Shown here: positions 26,286 to 39,262 of the stretch, piece after piece
How positions within the stretch are numbered: the first letter of the stretch is position 1
How the letters are laid out: each line of letters opens with the position of its first letter
Assembly: GCF_046630445.1 (NCBI RefSeq)
Contig: NC_092341.1
Coordinates: 220,377,501-220,441,500, forward strand
From: Rutidosis leptorrhynchoides
Taxonomy: Eukaryota > Streptophyta > Magnoliopsida > Asterales > Asteraceae
Length of the DNA: 64,000 nucleotides
Direction: 5' to 3'
The notes under the pieces: generated by a model
Databases searched by the model: none
The model's input: only the letters and a program-made list of their open reading frames with translations
What the model was told of the DNA's origin: nothing
Made by a program: the position numbers and the translations under genes

Positions 26286-26759
26286 ATCCGTCTATGATGT
26301 GACGGATGGGCGCCACCTTCGGTTAGGTAGGAGAACTTATATAAGAGCATTGCCTAATATTATCCAAGTGTTTCTTCGCGATACTCTCCTGGCCGGGTAA
26401 GGTTACAGCCGGTTCTTATGTCCGTTCGTAATATTCTTGTAGAGGTTACCGGGTGACCAGGCTTTTTGGCTGATCAGGAGACCTTTATGTGTAAATGTGA
26501 TCCTTAACCTCTCGGTGCTTTATATCCGGAGATATTCTCGGACGGTGTCTTATATACAAGATATCTGGGTGAATGGTGCCAGATATCCGGCACACTTATC
26601 CAGGTGAGTGAAGTTACGGTCGGCTTCTATTCGGGATATTTCTTCCTGGATGCATATTCGGATAGTCTTCTGACCGGTTTGTTTAGGTGGGACCAGGAGA
26701 AGGTATTTTCTCTGGACCATTTTGCCGGTTTAATTCCGGATGGAATTTGACAAATGGTA

Positions 26760-28440
26760 AGTCGTATTGAAAATATGACTTTTTTGATACAGATTCAGTA
26801 CGCGTGTTATCATATATCCATTTGAGTTTTGTCCAATAATAATCGACCATGAAGCAAACACGCTCCTCACCCTTGTCGTGCTATCATCCAGCACGCCGAA
26901 GAAGATAACCCACAAGCACGCCGCGTTGATGGCGTTTTTGGCAAAAACAATTCGTCCAACTCGCGCGATAAAGATAGTCTTAGTTGTATAAAAAAGTTAT
27001 GAAGCTGATTATTAAGAAATAATTAGGATAGTTAATAGCAAGTTACAGATCGATTAACCATGTCTTAAAATATTAAAGATAGCCCTTGACTATCTTTTGA
27101 AAAACTTAACTCATTATATAAAAGTATAGGGGTCAAATTGGAAATCTATTGCTTTTTTATTAGTTCATCAAGTTAGAAAAAAATACATAGTATTGTTAAA
27201 CGTTAACAAAGAAACATACAGATATAATATTTTCTTGACTATAAATAATTTCAAAACATTTAGTACTCCGTTAGGCCTATATTAGTAGAGCGTGTTAGAG
27301 CTCAGGTGCCTGGAGCATGCCTGGAACACACCGATAACGCGGCATGTTGGTAGCACAAATTTATGAGTGCTTGGTTGTGGCACGTGAGAGATTCCAAGCT
27401 TGTTGAAGATGTGACAATATCTCATTGGTTCATTTTTAATTTTTAAATTGTTTTTATGCTTTTTATACTCTTTTAATATCTAACTTCCAATCATATATTT
27501 TGACACATCATTCAACATGCCACCTCACTAATCTCCATTTCTGTAAAACATTTTTCAAGTTACCGTTAACTACCTTACCCCAATAATTAAGAACAATTAA
27601 ATCTCTTATACGGTGTTGTAAACGGAGGCCGCCTCAGCCATTACGGCAGTCGATGCAACGTTTTGTGACTAGTCCGTCCCGACCGGAAGAAAATCGTCCA
27701 ATAAGTCGATCAACGGTTAAATGTCAGGTCAAAGTTAGGAATGTCATGTCAACGTGTTGATGCATTTTTTATGTGTCCGTCGCTGGATGAATAGACTATG
27801 TGCTTTTAACGTTTATGTTGTACACCTAGGTTATCAGAAACATTGGAAACTACTGTCACACGAGTATATGTGACATAAAAATTTTGATGCATTATCTCAC
27901 ACGCGTATGAGAAGTCCACGCGCGCTCCTGTATTTCACATGCACATATGTACTGATCACACGCATGAGAAATAGTCAGTGGACTATATATAGTAGTTTCC
28001 TTGTTCATTTGATTTTTGATGCATTCCATCCTCTTCAACTAGAGGCTCAAAGGTGATTTCATGTTCGATTCACCTTGAAAAATCCATGTTTCGCTGTTTA
28101 AATTTGATGTATTCAATCTTGCAATGCTTATTAATCAATACAACATCAATGTTGATTTAGATTCATGTGTTTTATGCTCCCATCTTCTTACTTTGTTTTT
28201 GAAATACAAATCGATACTTTTTTATACAAAGATCCATGCTACTGATTCATGGGATCTACACAACGTCGGTTAAAAGTGAGCTTTTTATCGGACCTTGTCC
28301 TACTCTTAACAAAAATCCCAACTCATTTAAAATTCGATGAGAAAGACATCAGCTTACATAGTATCCCTTAAAGATAAATTAATAAATATATTATATCCTA
28401 AAAAACATTGTGACAAGCCTATATATTATCCTATATACTA
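26760..28440. other. Stretch without gene; MITE-like segments
   Basis: No coding region is seen. Two stretches (about 26860-26960 and 27290-27570) are GGCGTG/GGCATG-rich, and the second contains GGCATGTTG and later CAACATGCC in inverted orientation, as expected of small Harbinger-type non-autonomous elements. A plant-type TATATATAG sits near 27987 before a short CT-rich leader, without a gene after it. Confidence 0.35.
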
Positions 28441-28849
28441 ATACCCACACAAAATAACACAAAATACTCCATCCCTATCGATCCAATTACTATTCATCAC
28501 TAATGCTCACTTTACTATTCATCAATATTATTGGTCCATTTACTATTCATCAATAGTGCACCATTGAGTCAACAAAAGTCAAATGGTTAATTGGTCAAAC
28601 AGCCCACCTGATCGGTCCTTAACCCTTGCATCCCTTATTTGGGCTTCACACCATTCTGACCCAATTTTAATTATACACATTCTATGGATAAGAGGATTTC
28701 AAGCATTTTGATTGGCCCACGATAGTACCTCATACTCACAAAGTATTCCTGTTCACCAAAGCTCCTCTTTTTAGCTACACATTTATTCACGTCGGTTCCC
28801 AAAAAAAAAAAAAAAAGAGATATAGATCTGTATACACTAATACTGCAAA

Positions 28850-29115
28850 AATCGGAAAACTCGGCCGATTTCTCAAGGAGAAATCGGTATGACCTCCCTA
28901 CCGAGAACTCGTTTTGGAATCGGCCAAAAAATCGGTCAACGACCAAAATTCGGTCAACTCTCCCAAAAATCGGTAAAATCGGTCAAATCTCAGAAAAACT
29001 CGGTAAAATCTCAAAAGTCAACGAAAGTCAACCTCGGATAACTCCCCGAATTCTCCGAGTTCTCGTTTTGGAGACCCTGCCGCCGAGAACTCTCCCATAA
29101 CCGATTTCTTCAACC
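28850..29115. repeat. ATCGGT-rich tract
   Basis: The motif ATCGG(T/C), often in AAATCGGTCAA or AACTCGGTAAA contexts, recurs about ten times and is followed by CCGAGAACTC and AACTCCCCGAATTCTCCGAG blocks. It is not a simple tandem repeat and I do not know the family. It lies directly before the region with host-gene fragments. Confidence 0.5.
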
Positions 29116-29776
29116 TTGGTATAAACTACATGCTGATGTCAGACTTCTCCATCCCTCCCATCTTCTTCAACCTATCCCTCCCATCTTCTTCAACAAATCC
29201 CCTTCTCTTCTTTATTTTTTTTAGTTCATAATCAAACCACAAGAAAAAAAACCTAAAAGCTTCGTCTCCTGCATCGACTTGAACGAACATCTCTCCCCAG
29301 AAAACCCTAAAGGCTACTTTTCTGCTGCGAAATCGTTGCGTCTTCTGCTTCTTCCAATTTCGTACGACTTCAGAATTAGAATCCACGATATTTCTATGTT
29401 CTGTAGACGCCAATCGCTGCCATCCACCGACTCCTTCAATTGGCTCCTGTTTCTTTGTTCGAATGACACCCATTGTAATATTCGGCTCAGGAGTCTAACA
29501 AAGGCATGAATTGGTTCATTATGTTATCATCCTGTTGGGGTTTACATTATGCTTTCTAATTGATACCGGTAAGTGATGATTTTTTCTTTGATGGCTACCC
29601 TAAACTAATTTTTTTGTTTGGGCGAAAATTTAATTTTTTAGATTTTTGCTTTATAATGGAGCTGATGTCGGTTCTAGAAATATTTGTGGTCAGGTAATGT
29701 TCTTTGATTTCGATCTCAATTTTTTGTATCTCATATATATAGTATTTTAATAATTTGAGATATATTTGTGGTAAAT

Positions 29777-29830
29777 ATGTTAGGGATTATAAGGCAAAAA
29801 GCTTTTGCTGCTGGAGGCTTGCCTGCTCAA
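29777..29830 (+). pseudogene. Pyruvate dehydrogenase E1-beta, first-exon fragment
   Basis: From an ATG the sequence reads MLGIIRQKAFAAGGLPAQ and meets a donor-like CAA|GTAAAC at 29831. Plant mitochondrial PDH E1-beta precursors begin M(L/W)GI(I/L)RQK..(A/S)GG, the start of the mitochondrial targeting peptide, and the reading frame here is clean. The rest of the gene does not follow downstream. A different exon of the same gene lies 440 bp away on the opposite strand. The likely explanation is capture and rearrangement of host-gene pieces by a transposable element, not a functional gene. Confidence 0.6.
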
Positions 29831-30271
29831 GTAAACAAAATGATATGTTTCAATAACTAAGTCTTTTTATTTGAAATACGAATTGTGATGATAATTGATG
29901 TTTTTATATATTTATGTTTTAGGGAATAATATGATGGTTATTCACGTTTTTTTTTTTTTGTGATTTGTTAGTATTTTATAAGTTCTTATTAATACACGCC
30001 ACCCAATTTTTATATTTGGATAGTTGTTTGTTGAATCTTTTGTGTTGTATACATTTGTACCCACCTATTATTCTTCTGCTCTTTTGGAATCGTCATCTGC
30101 GATTGCTACAAATACTAATCAGCAAAGTTAGAGTGGTGTAACTATAGAGGGTAACATCTTTTTGTTTTGTTTTCTTTGATTGCTATATTATTTGCTCTAC
30201 TTTAACTGTTAGGTTAGTTTATATTGCTGTAAAGATGTGTTTTTTTTTAACAAGTGACCTTATATACTTAC

Positions 30272-30405
30272 AGCAACTCATTTTCAAGAAACACAACAGG
30301 GTCAAGGTCTCTGATTGCAGCTTTTAAAAGTCCACAAGCGTCTTCGAAAGAGTATGGTACGAAAACCTTCAAACTAGGAACTGAACCATACCACGCACCA
30401 TAACA
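30272..30405 (-). pseudogene. Pyruvate dehydrogenase E1-beta, internal exon fragment
   Basis: The minus strand has an acceptor (GCTGTGCAG), then 44 clean codons reading [33 protein letters not shown] and [10 protein letters not shown], and a donor (CT|GTAAGTATA). Plant PDH E1-beta has [47 protein letters not shown] in this place (cited in part: [17 protein letters not shown]). The exon is complete with both splice sites and no stop, but some normally invariant residues have changed (SAEDARG to SFEDACG, DPDP to DLDP), which suggests relaxed constraint. It lies inverted relative to the first-exon fragment at 29777 and to the TIP1-like fragment at 31327. Confidence 0.9.
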
Positions 30406-31326
30406 CTGCACAGCATTGTAAAATTATATGAGCTTTACTTTTTATATATATGAGAAAATTTAATGTTAAACTGGTATTTAACACAACTTTTTTAATGCAG
30501 GATAATTGAAGAACCTAACATATATATTGGTAACAAACATACTTTCTTTTACAAAAGAAATGATTAAACAATCAATCCACATTCCTTAACAATGAAAATC
30601 ACCAAAAGGGTCTTTATACTTGGTTTTTTATGTTAAAAAATTTAATCCGTGTTATCCACCGTATGACATAGAAGAATTCCTAATGAGGTATTAAGATTCC
30701 TATTGATGGCTTCAACAACTTTGTTAACTATAAAACGTGGAAAATTAATAGATTGCAAAATAATAATAAAAAAAAATCTTTAAGTAATATTTTGGTGATC
30801 TAATCAGCAAATTATTTCCTAATTTTTGCAGATCGCTTGGTTTTGTTGGTGGGTTCATGATGTTTCTTCCGTTCATTGTTGCTGACCACAGTAAAGATAA
30901 TTTTGGGTTTTATCTTGATTTTTGTTTCCTAAAAAAAGTACTGAAAAGATGATTTAGGGTTGTAATCGTTTGATTTTTGCTGCTTATTACGATTTGCTGT
31001 TGCTTTTTTGGTGTGTAATAGCGATTGTGTTGTCATTTTTTTATGCTTTCTTTGTTTGTTGTTGGTTAGGTCTTTTAAGTCGTTGTATGTGCTACTATTA
31101 CCTCTCGAGTAAACAGCTGAGAATTGTAGATGCTTTCGTCTATTCTAAGTCTTTTGAAACTTAAGGTTTTCACAAATGTTAAAAACAACTATTGATACGT
31201 GCATATTTCCAACATATATATGGTTTTCTTTGATTTGATTAATAATAATTGGATATGTTATATGCATTATGAATTGCATAATTGTATATGTGTTTCTTTG
31301 CAGTTCTTATCACCTATAGATCATAT

Positions 31327-31466
31327 GTGTATGGTGATTTAGAGAAACTTAGGAATTTGGTTGAGGTTTAAGGTTGATCGGTTAATAAACCTGATGATAA
31401 CGGATATTGCGGTTTATAATGGGCAGCACTTAACAACCGTGCAGCTGCTGCTCAGTATATCCTTGA
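31327..31466 (+). pseudogene. TIP1-like ankyrin S-acyltransferase fragment
   Basis: The plus strand reads VYGDLEKLRNLVEV and then DDNGYCGL-stop-WAALNNRAAAAQYILE. Plant TIP1/PAT24 (ankyrin repeat protein S-acyltransferase) has AYGDLEKL..LVE and GYYALQWAALNNR.AAAQYIIEH at the start of its ankyrin domain. Three in-frame stops are present (31369-31371, 31375-31377, 31417-31419); the last is a CAA-to-TAA change inside GLQWAALNN. An acceptor-like TTTCTTTGCAG precedes it at about 31294-31304. The rest of the gene (further ankyrin repeats, DHHC domain) is absent, so this is a captured or residual exon. Confidence 0.85.
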
Positions 31467-31859
31467 GGTCATCTCCTTTAATGTATCTGTAAGTTACTCC
31501 GTAAAATACTCCTATAATGTTATTAATATTCGATTTTTGTTAGGGTTTTTTATTTTCTTATAGAAGACATTTAATGTACTGTCTATTGTATTTTGATTCT
31601 GGGTTGATTTTAATAGTGTTCCAACGGATTAGGGATTTTGATTCTGGGTTAACATCAGGTATTGTTTTCTTTATTCGAATATTGGGTTTTGATTTGATGT
31701 TGTTGTATTGATTGATTTTGAATTTTTACTTGCCAATAATAAGTAATACTCGGCTCGGTTTTATCTTCGTTCAATAGGTTTTGTATGATTTTATCAGAAA
31801 TTGAAGCTTAGGAAGGGAAGGCTTGATCATTAGCTTGTGATTGGTTGTTTGGTGCAGTG

Positions 31860-32002
31860 ATAAGTTGGTTTGGTGTTTTTCGTGCAATTCGTATTTGGAT
31901 GCTCAAGTTATGCCTCTTCTTCGTCCAGTTTACGAAACTGCTTATTTATTGAAGTTTGGTGAAGCGCCGCCGTCTCGGACAGTTGACCCGAATCACTTAT
32001 TG
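31860..32002 (+). pseudogene. Coding-like fragment of unknown origin
   Basis: One plus-strand frame reads SYLDAQVMPLLRPVYETAY followed by LLKFGEAPPSRTVDPNHLL and then a stop. The composition is protein-like, and it sits next to recognised host-gene fragments, but I do not recognise the protein. It may be another captured exon. Confidence 0.35.
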
Positions 32003-32009
32003 TAAAAAA

Positions 32010-34976
32010 ATTGGTCTTTCTATCGTTACCAAGTGTGTAAAATATGATTACAAAATAATCTAAAAGGCATCTAAATTACGGGTGTAAGTGCACAAACAGT
32101 TATGTTGGGGTGCCTCCTTTTTGCTATATTACATGTAATACTTTCAAATGACAACAACTTCATTTCATTTTATTAGTAAATTATTTATTTTTAAAATATT
32201 CATATATAAAGTTTTTATGTTCGAAATATGTATAATCAATGTATTTATATTTAAAAGTCAACGTTGGACAACTCCCGACTCGTCTCTCGCCGCGTCCCTG
32301 TCTCGATCCACTCATCCCTCTAAGGTCTCTATCGACACGTTCTTGACTCGCGTCTTTTACGACCTTGATCTTATATATGAAAGTACCACTTTCCACTTTA
32401 TTTTTTTTTTCATTAAACTTGGCATACTATATTTCAAAAATTAAAACACTAATATATGTGACGTCATTAGTACAACTCACACATACGATGAAGGGATTAT
32501 ATTTGATATGACGAATTCGTTTTAAATCCTGGATGGGCTTCTAGAAGTGGTTTCTTCTGTATTATATTTATATATGTCATACAATAAACCTATCTAGTAG
32601 AAATGTGATCGAAATAATTAAATTACCATTACCATCATATATTTCGTCATAGATGTATACATCAAACTATATCGTATCAAAGATGAAGTTACTAGTCGTA
32701 CGTAAAACCAAGTCAATAGTGAATACGGACCACGTACTGGTTTATTGTGGGCGCACCCTTTTGGAATGACTATATCAACCATAGTTTTGTAGCCCGCCTT
32801 CTCGAATTGCGTTTCTTTTCTAGAAGTCTCATTGGCCCACTAATTACTCACACTTATTATTCAACCTATATTTATTGCATTTAAATTCAAGGTTTGCTAG
32901 ATTTTTGAGAAAAAACTTTATAAGTGAAGCTTCTAGCTTGAGGTAGAGTTGGAGTTTGTATTAAGCATATCTAGAGTGTTTTTTACAAGTATTTCGTAAA
33001 AAATTAGCTATAATTCAAGCTTAAACTGACGTAAAAGAACAAATAAACGAATGACACATAATTGTATTAATAAAACTAATCCAATTTCTGATTTCATAAG
33101 AAAATAACTTGTACTTAAAAATCACTTTAAAAAAGTTTTTTTTCTTTTTCTAAAATTACTTTTTAACACGTTTTTAAAATTTTGTTTATCAAACGATTGT
33201 AAAATGTAAAAGAATAAATATATTAAACTTATAGTAAGATAGTAGAAACTGGTGTGGCAAACATACTCAAAATTACAAAACAGAACTCATATAAGATGGT
33301 TACTGTTCGGTAAGTTTTGGCAAAAGTTTGAAATTTAAAACTTTGTTGAATTAGTTCAGACTACTATACTCGTCATGTTCTTAAATCTGATACAATCATG
33401 CAGTCTGACCCATTTAGCCATCTCTCATTGTACTTATAAGTTTCATTAATATTATCTTGCTTTAAAAAAAAAAAAAAAAAAAAAGAGTAAAGGAATCAAA
33501 TAACTCTATTATGGAGTATTTTTAAGTTGGTTGATTGTCGACGTATGAAATTAAGAACCACAAATGATGGGACGTGGACAAGATGTTTGGGCCAAGTTTT
33601 CACCCCTCATTCAACGGGCCCATTGACACGTCAATTTGTGGGAAGCAACCAACAAAACCAATTTCTTTATTTTTATTTTTCCTTTTTATTTTTCATTCAT
33701 ATATCTAGTAATTCTACATGAGTATTGATTATTAACTTACTAAGCCCACTTTCATACACACACCACCTCATTTTTACTCCATTAAACATGATACTGAGTT
33801 CCATTTACTATTCATGATGGCACCATTTATAAATACTTCCAACTTTAGGGGTATTTTGGTAACCTTTTTTTTATTCCCATTTTTTCCCACTTTATTATAA
33901 CCTATTTAATTTCAATTCCTTTTTTACCCTTCGATTACCCTTTAACCGTTAACCAACTGTGAAATAACCGATCATTAACACGTAAACGCTAACCCCACCG
34001 CTAAGTTATTTAAACAATGAGAAAAGTCGGAAATCAAAAAACCCAAAAAAGCTAACCAAACTCGTCTCATTTTTGGCGTATATTCGTGATCACACCACGA
34101 ACTTGGATTGATGTCGTATTGACAGACCGTGCCATCGGCGCAAATAAATAAGAGCTTCAAAATAGGATATTCACGACCATTGTTGGAAACACTCTAATTC
34201 AAGCTACAAATCATGCTACTGGCAACATAATGACACGTGAATCGCACACGTGAATTGCCAACAACATTGCGATTTGGGAAGGTCTCTGGGATGTTCCAAC
34301 CTCCGATGGTACTGTCAACATCGTCGCGAATTGAGTTTCTTTCTAACGTGTATGTTAGTGACAAATGCGAACATTCGATGTCGATATCGCTGTTAAAAAA
34401 AAGAATATAATACTAAGATGAATTAATTTTTCCATTGAACATCTTACTCAAAAAATAAATTAAAATATGCATACAACAAGTAGGGTTCCATTAACGGTAC
34501 TCTTTAACTTGTTGTATCTTAAGAAATATTTGGTGGAGGTAGACTACCGGTATTCACGACACCGAGTTTGTTTTGTTTTGAAATTTAATATTCATACATT
34601 TTTTATATGTGTTAATAATAACTCTAACGAATGAATTAATGTCGTTATATTATTATTTATAACAAGGATAATAAGTAAGTGTACATACCAAACAATCATA
34701 ATAGGTCTAGCGATATCGAGTTAACTCTTTTAAATAGAACGAAGTTAAAGTTACAAACTCGCTTTTTAGTTGTTGATTTCGCATAAGGTCCATATTTCGC
34801 ACATAGTTTGCTCGGCCCTTTTAGTTGTTTATGTCTTTGTGGCGATCAAGAAAACTTTGACAATGTTTTAAATTCTGGGTCTAATGACTTCGTGTTGATT
34901 AAACCGTTTGTTCACTTGGCCGAGACTTTCTTTCGGTTTGCCTGGCTCGAAATAACCTGGATTCCGGTGAAGTTTT
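32010..34976. other. Stretch without recognisable gene
   Basis: AT-rich non-coding DNA. It contains a poly(A) run (33464-33483), a short block similar in style to the ATCGG tract near 32258-32350 (AAAAGTCAACG...CTCGTCTC), and open frames below 100 codons without domains. Nothing here supports a gene. Confidence 0.5.
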
Positions 34977-35687
34977 TGTGACAACTCGGAAATTTCCGAC
35001 CAAATTTAAACTTAATCTTTATATGATTTCGACACGATAAGCAAAGTCTGATAAGTTGAATCTCAAAAATTTTAGAACTACATTCATGTAATCAATTACC
35101 CTTTGACTGTGCTTGACGATTCACGAACATTTATGTGTATATAGACATGTATATATATAATATATAGTTATATTAATTAAAAAAATTATCAAAGTATTAG
35201 ATGTATAATACTTTATGTAAACGTACTTGTTTCAATATATGTTTAATATAATTATCGGCGGAAGTATATGATAATATCAAATGATTGAATTATCAGATAC
35301 ATTGTGATATGATTACGGGTCTCTGTTGAGAGGACCATTATGATTTAAGAAATCTATTCTTTTTAACGGTATTCGGAATAATTGGTAATGTGATTCACAA
35401 GTAAGAACAAAGTGCCAATTAACGAGTGTTAGACAAAAGTTAGTGGAGATTTATGTACATGTTTTACGATAATTTCCTCGTGACTATTGATAAGTTAATT
35501 AGAATGTTTGAGAAGTTAATAACTCTAGTACATACATGAACTATATCAATTTAAGTTTTAAAGTGTAAACGTTATTTGATATTATATTTTCTATTATTTA
35601 AAAGATTTAGAATTTATATATTTATAAACTTTAAATATAATTAGTTTTAAAAAAACTATAGATTATATCGTTAAATAAAGATTTCAA

Positions 35688-35732
<45 letters not shown>

Positions 35733-36148
35733 AATTTCTAAACGATAATATGTATATTTTATAAGTGACAAAATATAATATTTATTTAGTTATATAATTA
35801 ATTGATTATATTTATCTTTCTTATAATAAAGATTTTAAATTTTAAATAATATTATTTAATATATTTTAACAAATATCGAGTAGACAATTTATAGAAGCAA
35901 ATGACCAAAACACTTAAATGATTAAGTTACACTTCGAATGATATAGTTTATGGATGATTTAAGGCTAAATTTCGGCAAAGGTACATGTCGCGAAACGTAA
36001 AGTATAAGTTTTCTAAGCGTACGAAACGTCGTTCGAAAAACCGAAACCGGGACATTAATCGAGAGTCATCGTACAAGTCATCGGAACTAAATTTATAAGT
36101 TAACTATGCACGAGAATATAATATGATATATATATATAATTATATAAA

Positions 36149-36234
<86 letters not shown>

Positions 36235-36295
36235 TATATTTTAAAACTGTTGGCAGCCATGAAATTATTGGGGATGAGCTGGAGGTGGTTGCTCC

Positions 36296-36440
36296 ACGAT
36301 CGCGGAGCTATTACCTACATCAACCTCGTGATCGCGGTGGTGGAGGGTCCAGGACTGGGCTATAAAGCTCGAACGCGTTCAGTTTCTATTCATTCAAATG
36401 TTTTCAATCTCACGAACTCTCTCTATATATATATGTATTA
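36296..36440 (+). promoter_or_regulatory. Promoter-like core of the outer LTR
   Basis: TATAAAG at 36361-36367 is preceded by GC-rich inverted repeats (GCTCC-ACGATCGC-GGAGC at about 36291-36308, and CCTCGTGATCGCGG). About 30 bases downstream a CT-rich leader begins. This is a plausible transcription start of the element. Confidence 0.55.
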
Positions 36441-36704
36441 TCTATATTATTATTTTTATTATTAAGATTAATATAATTATTATGAAATCTTATTATTTTT
36501 GGTATTAGTATTATAAATTAGTATCATTATTATTATTAGTATATACATAAAATACTACGACGGAGTGTTGTTAGAGTAATTTAAAAACGGGTTTTCAAAA
36601 CGGGTTTAAGCTTTGGAATTGGGGTATAGCCAAGGAGGTTATGTGTATGATATTGTTAACGAGGCGATGTCGATGAGTTTAGGATGGTATAATTCTCGTC
36701 ACTC

Positions 36705-37045
<341 letters not shown>

Positions 37046-37256
37046 TTAGTATTATAAAATTGTTATTATTATTATTATTATCATTAAAATTAATATTAGT
37101 ATCATCTAATTATTATGATTACTATCATTATCATTATTAGAATTATCATTAACTTTAGTATTATTATTAAAAATGATTATTATAATTATTATCATTGATA
37201 TTATTACTAAAATTATTGTTATTATTAAAAATTAACATTTTTATAAAAACTATTAT

Positions 37257-37305
<49 letters not shown>

Positions 37306-37308
37306 ATA

Positions 37309-37346
<38 letters not shown>

Positions 37347-38380
37347 AAGTAGCATAAATATTAAAATTATCATTCTTATTAAAATTATCATTTTCAATAG
37401 AAATATCATTTTTATTATGAAGTATTATTATTATCATATTAGGATTATTATTATTAAAAATTAACATTTTTGTTAGAACTATCATTTTTATAAAATATTA
37501 TTATTATTATCATTATTATGATAATTATTATAATTTAAAAATACTAGTATTAAGTTAATTTATATTATTTTTACTAATATTGAAAATTATTATTATCATT
37601 ATTATTAAGGCATTGTAATTATCAATTATCATTTAAAATTTATCATTTTTAATAAAACTATCATTCTATTAAGAATTATTATTTTTATTATTCAAAATTA
37701 TCATTTTTATTAGAAAGTATTATTATTAAAAAGTATAAAATTTGATCTATTATTCTTGTTAAAATTATCGTTATTACCATTTTTATTAAAAAAAATAAAA
37801 AATTATCATTTTTAATAATATCAAAATTATTATCATTGTTATTATCATTAATATGATTATATTTTTATTATCGTCATCATTAATACCATTATTATGAGAT
37901 TATTATAAAAAGATTATTACTGATTATCAACATTATTATTTATCATTAGCAAATATAATTATGGTTATCAATTATATCATTAGTATTATTATTATTACTA
38001 AAATGATTGATATTATTATTTTTACAAAAGAATACAACGGTTGTTCATTATTATTATTATTAAAATTATTTTATAAATATTTGATACAAGTAATACAATT
38101 ATATTTTAATAATTCATATCACTATTTGTTTTTCATTAAAATGTTATTAAATAAACTTTATATAAATTATATTACTTACTATATAAAATTATACGTTTTT
38201 ATTACTAATATATTATATTGAATTATAAATAAAGGATTAAACTATTTTAAAAAGTATTTATTACATTTATATTAATAAATGTAAATTTGAACATATATAT
38301 ATACTGCTTAAAATATATATAATAAATATAACTTATTATTAATATAACATATAAGTTGTTAATATAAAAGGTATATCATA

Positions 38381-38381
38381 A

Positions 38382-38448
<67 letters not shown>
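38381..38448. repeat. (TA)n tract at the nested insertion site
   Basis: Pure TA up to the first base of the minus-strand element (TGAAAGG at 38449). Insertion into TA tracts makes the target duplication unreadable. Confidence 0.85.
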
Positions 38449-38453
<5 letters not shown>

Positions 38454-39069
38454 GGACCCGTCCTAATCCATCCGGACGAAGTCCACATCGATTATAAACG
38501 ATTTACAATAGTTGGTTACATCGCGAGGTACTTGACCTCTATATGATACATTTTACAAACATTGCATTCGTTTTTAAAAGACAAACTTTCATTTCTTTGA
38601 AAGTTGATGACATGCATACCATTTCATAATGCATCCAACTATAATTGACCTAGTAATAATCTTGATGAACCCAACTACTCGAATGCAACGTCTTTTGAAA
38701 TATGTCATAAATGACTCCAAGTAATATCTTTAAAATGAGCAAATGCACAGCGGAAGATTTCTTTCATACCTGAGAATAAACATGCTTTCAAGTGTCAACC
38801 AAAAGGTTGGTGAGTTCATAGGTTTATCATAAAACAATAAAATTCATCATTTTAATAGACCACAAGATTTAAATGTTATATGGTACAAATGGGCCCGAAT
38901 CTTTTACCCACATGTAATGTACATGCGATATCTTTTAAATACAGTACACCTTTCTCGTGTACGAAATCATCTTTCATAAATCTTAGTAACCGTACACATA
39001 TCTCGTGCACAAAAATAACATACACATAACCTGTGTATAAAATCATTCTCTCGATACATAACATTCACT

Positions 39070-39262
39070 TCAACTGGTGGCAATTATCATGTCTACATAA
39101 TTCAATGGTGGCAATTATCATGTCCACATAATTCAATGGTGGCAATTATCATGTCCATATAATTCAATGGTGGCAATTATCATGTCCATATAATTCAATG
39201 GTGGCAATTATCATGTCCACATAATTCAATGGTGGCAATTATCATGTCCACATAATTCAATA
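39070..39262 (-). repeat. 31-bp tandem repeat, six copies
   Basis: The unit is GGTGGCAATTATCATGTCC-A-CATAATTCAAT, written in two parts. Each unit contains the inverted repeat AATTAT/ATAATT and an inner ATGT/ACAT. Copies differ at one or two positions in the loop. The other LTR of the same element has only four copies (47087-47213). Confidence 0.95.

Larger units (their letters stand above)
18600..26750 (-). mobile_element. Ty3/gypsy element, Tat lineage, decayed (fossil)
   Basis: In minus-strand order from right to left come an LTR-like region (about 26750-25630), protease (25555-24911), reverse transcriptase (24833-24079), RNase H (about 23700-23190), and an integrase split by a solo LTR (23022-22674 and 19643-18770). 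The sequence style (MPFGLKNAGAMYQ, YVDDIIIKSD, EVMFEHCF, NVILGRTAM) is that of the Tat branch. Gag is not recognisable and the second LTR was not found. The element is broken in many places and looks old. Confidence 0.85.
25630..26750 (-). mobile_element. LTR-like region of the Tat element
   Basis: It lies just upstream of the coding part and has a TATA box on the minus strand (CTATAAAT at 25968-25961). It contains many imperfect subrepeats, such as four copies of a CATG-TTTGTTCC-GGAC unit at 26145-26222 and CCGGATATCTGGCA-like motifs around 26520-26600. A plausible outer end is TTTGACA near 26751. The inner end was not fixed, and with no partner LTR the limits are approximate. Confidence 0.5.

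Noticed and set aside
29126-29473. 115-codon minus-strand frame
   Set aside because: Its plus strand looks like a CT-rich 5' leader. The basic and aromatic composition on the minus strand follows from that.
32586-32605. Helitron 3' end (CCTATCTAGT) after the palindrome CTTCTAGAAG
   Set aside because: The palindrome is about 60 bases away, too far for the usual 10-12 base spacing.
33700-33715. Helitron 3' end (ATATCTAGT)
   Set aside because: There is no hairpin in the 30 bases upstream; CTAGT alone is too common.
39070-39262. CRISPR-like array
   Set aside because: The units are contiguous with no unique spacers and lie in a plant LTR.
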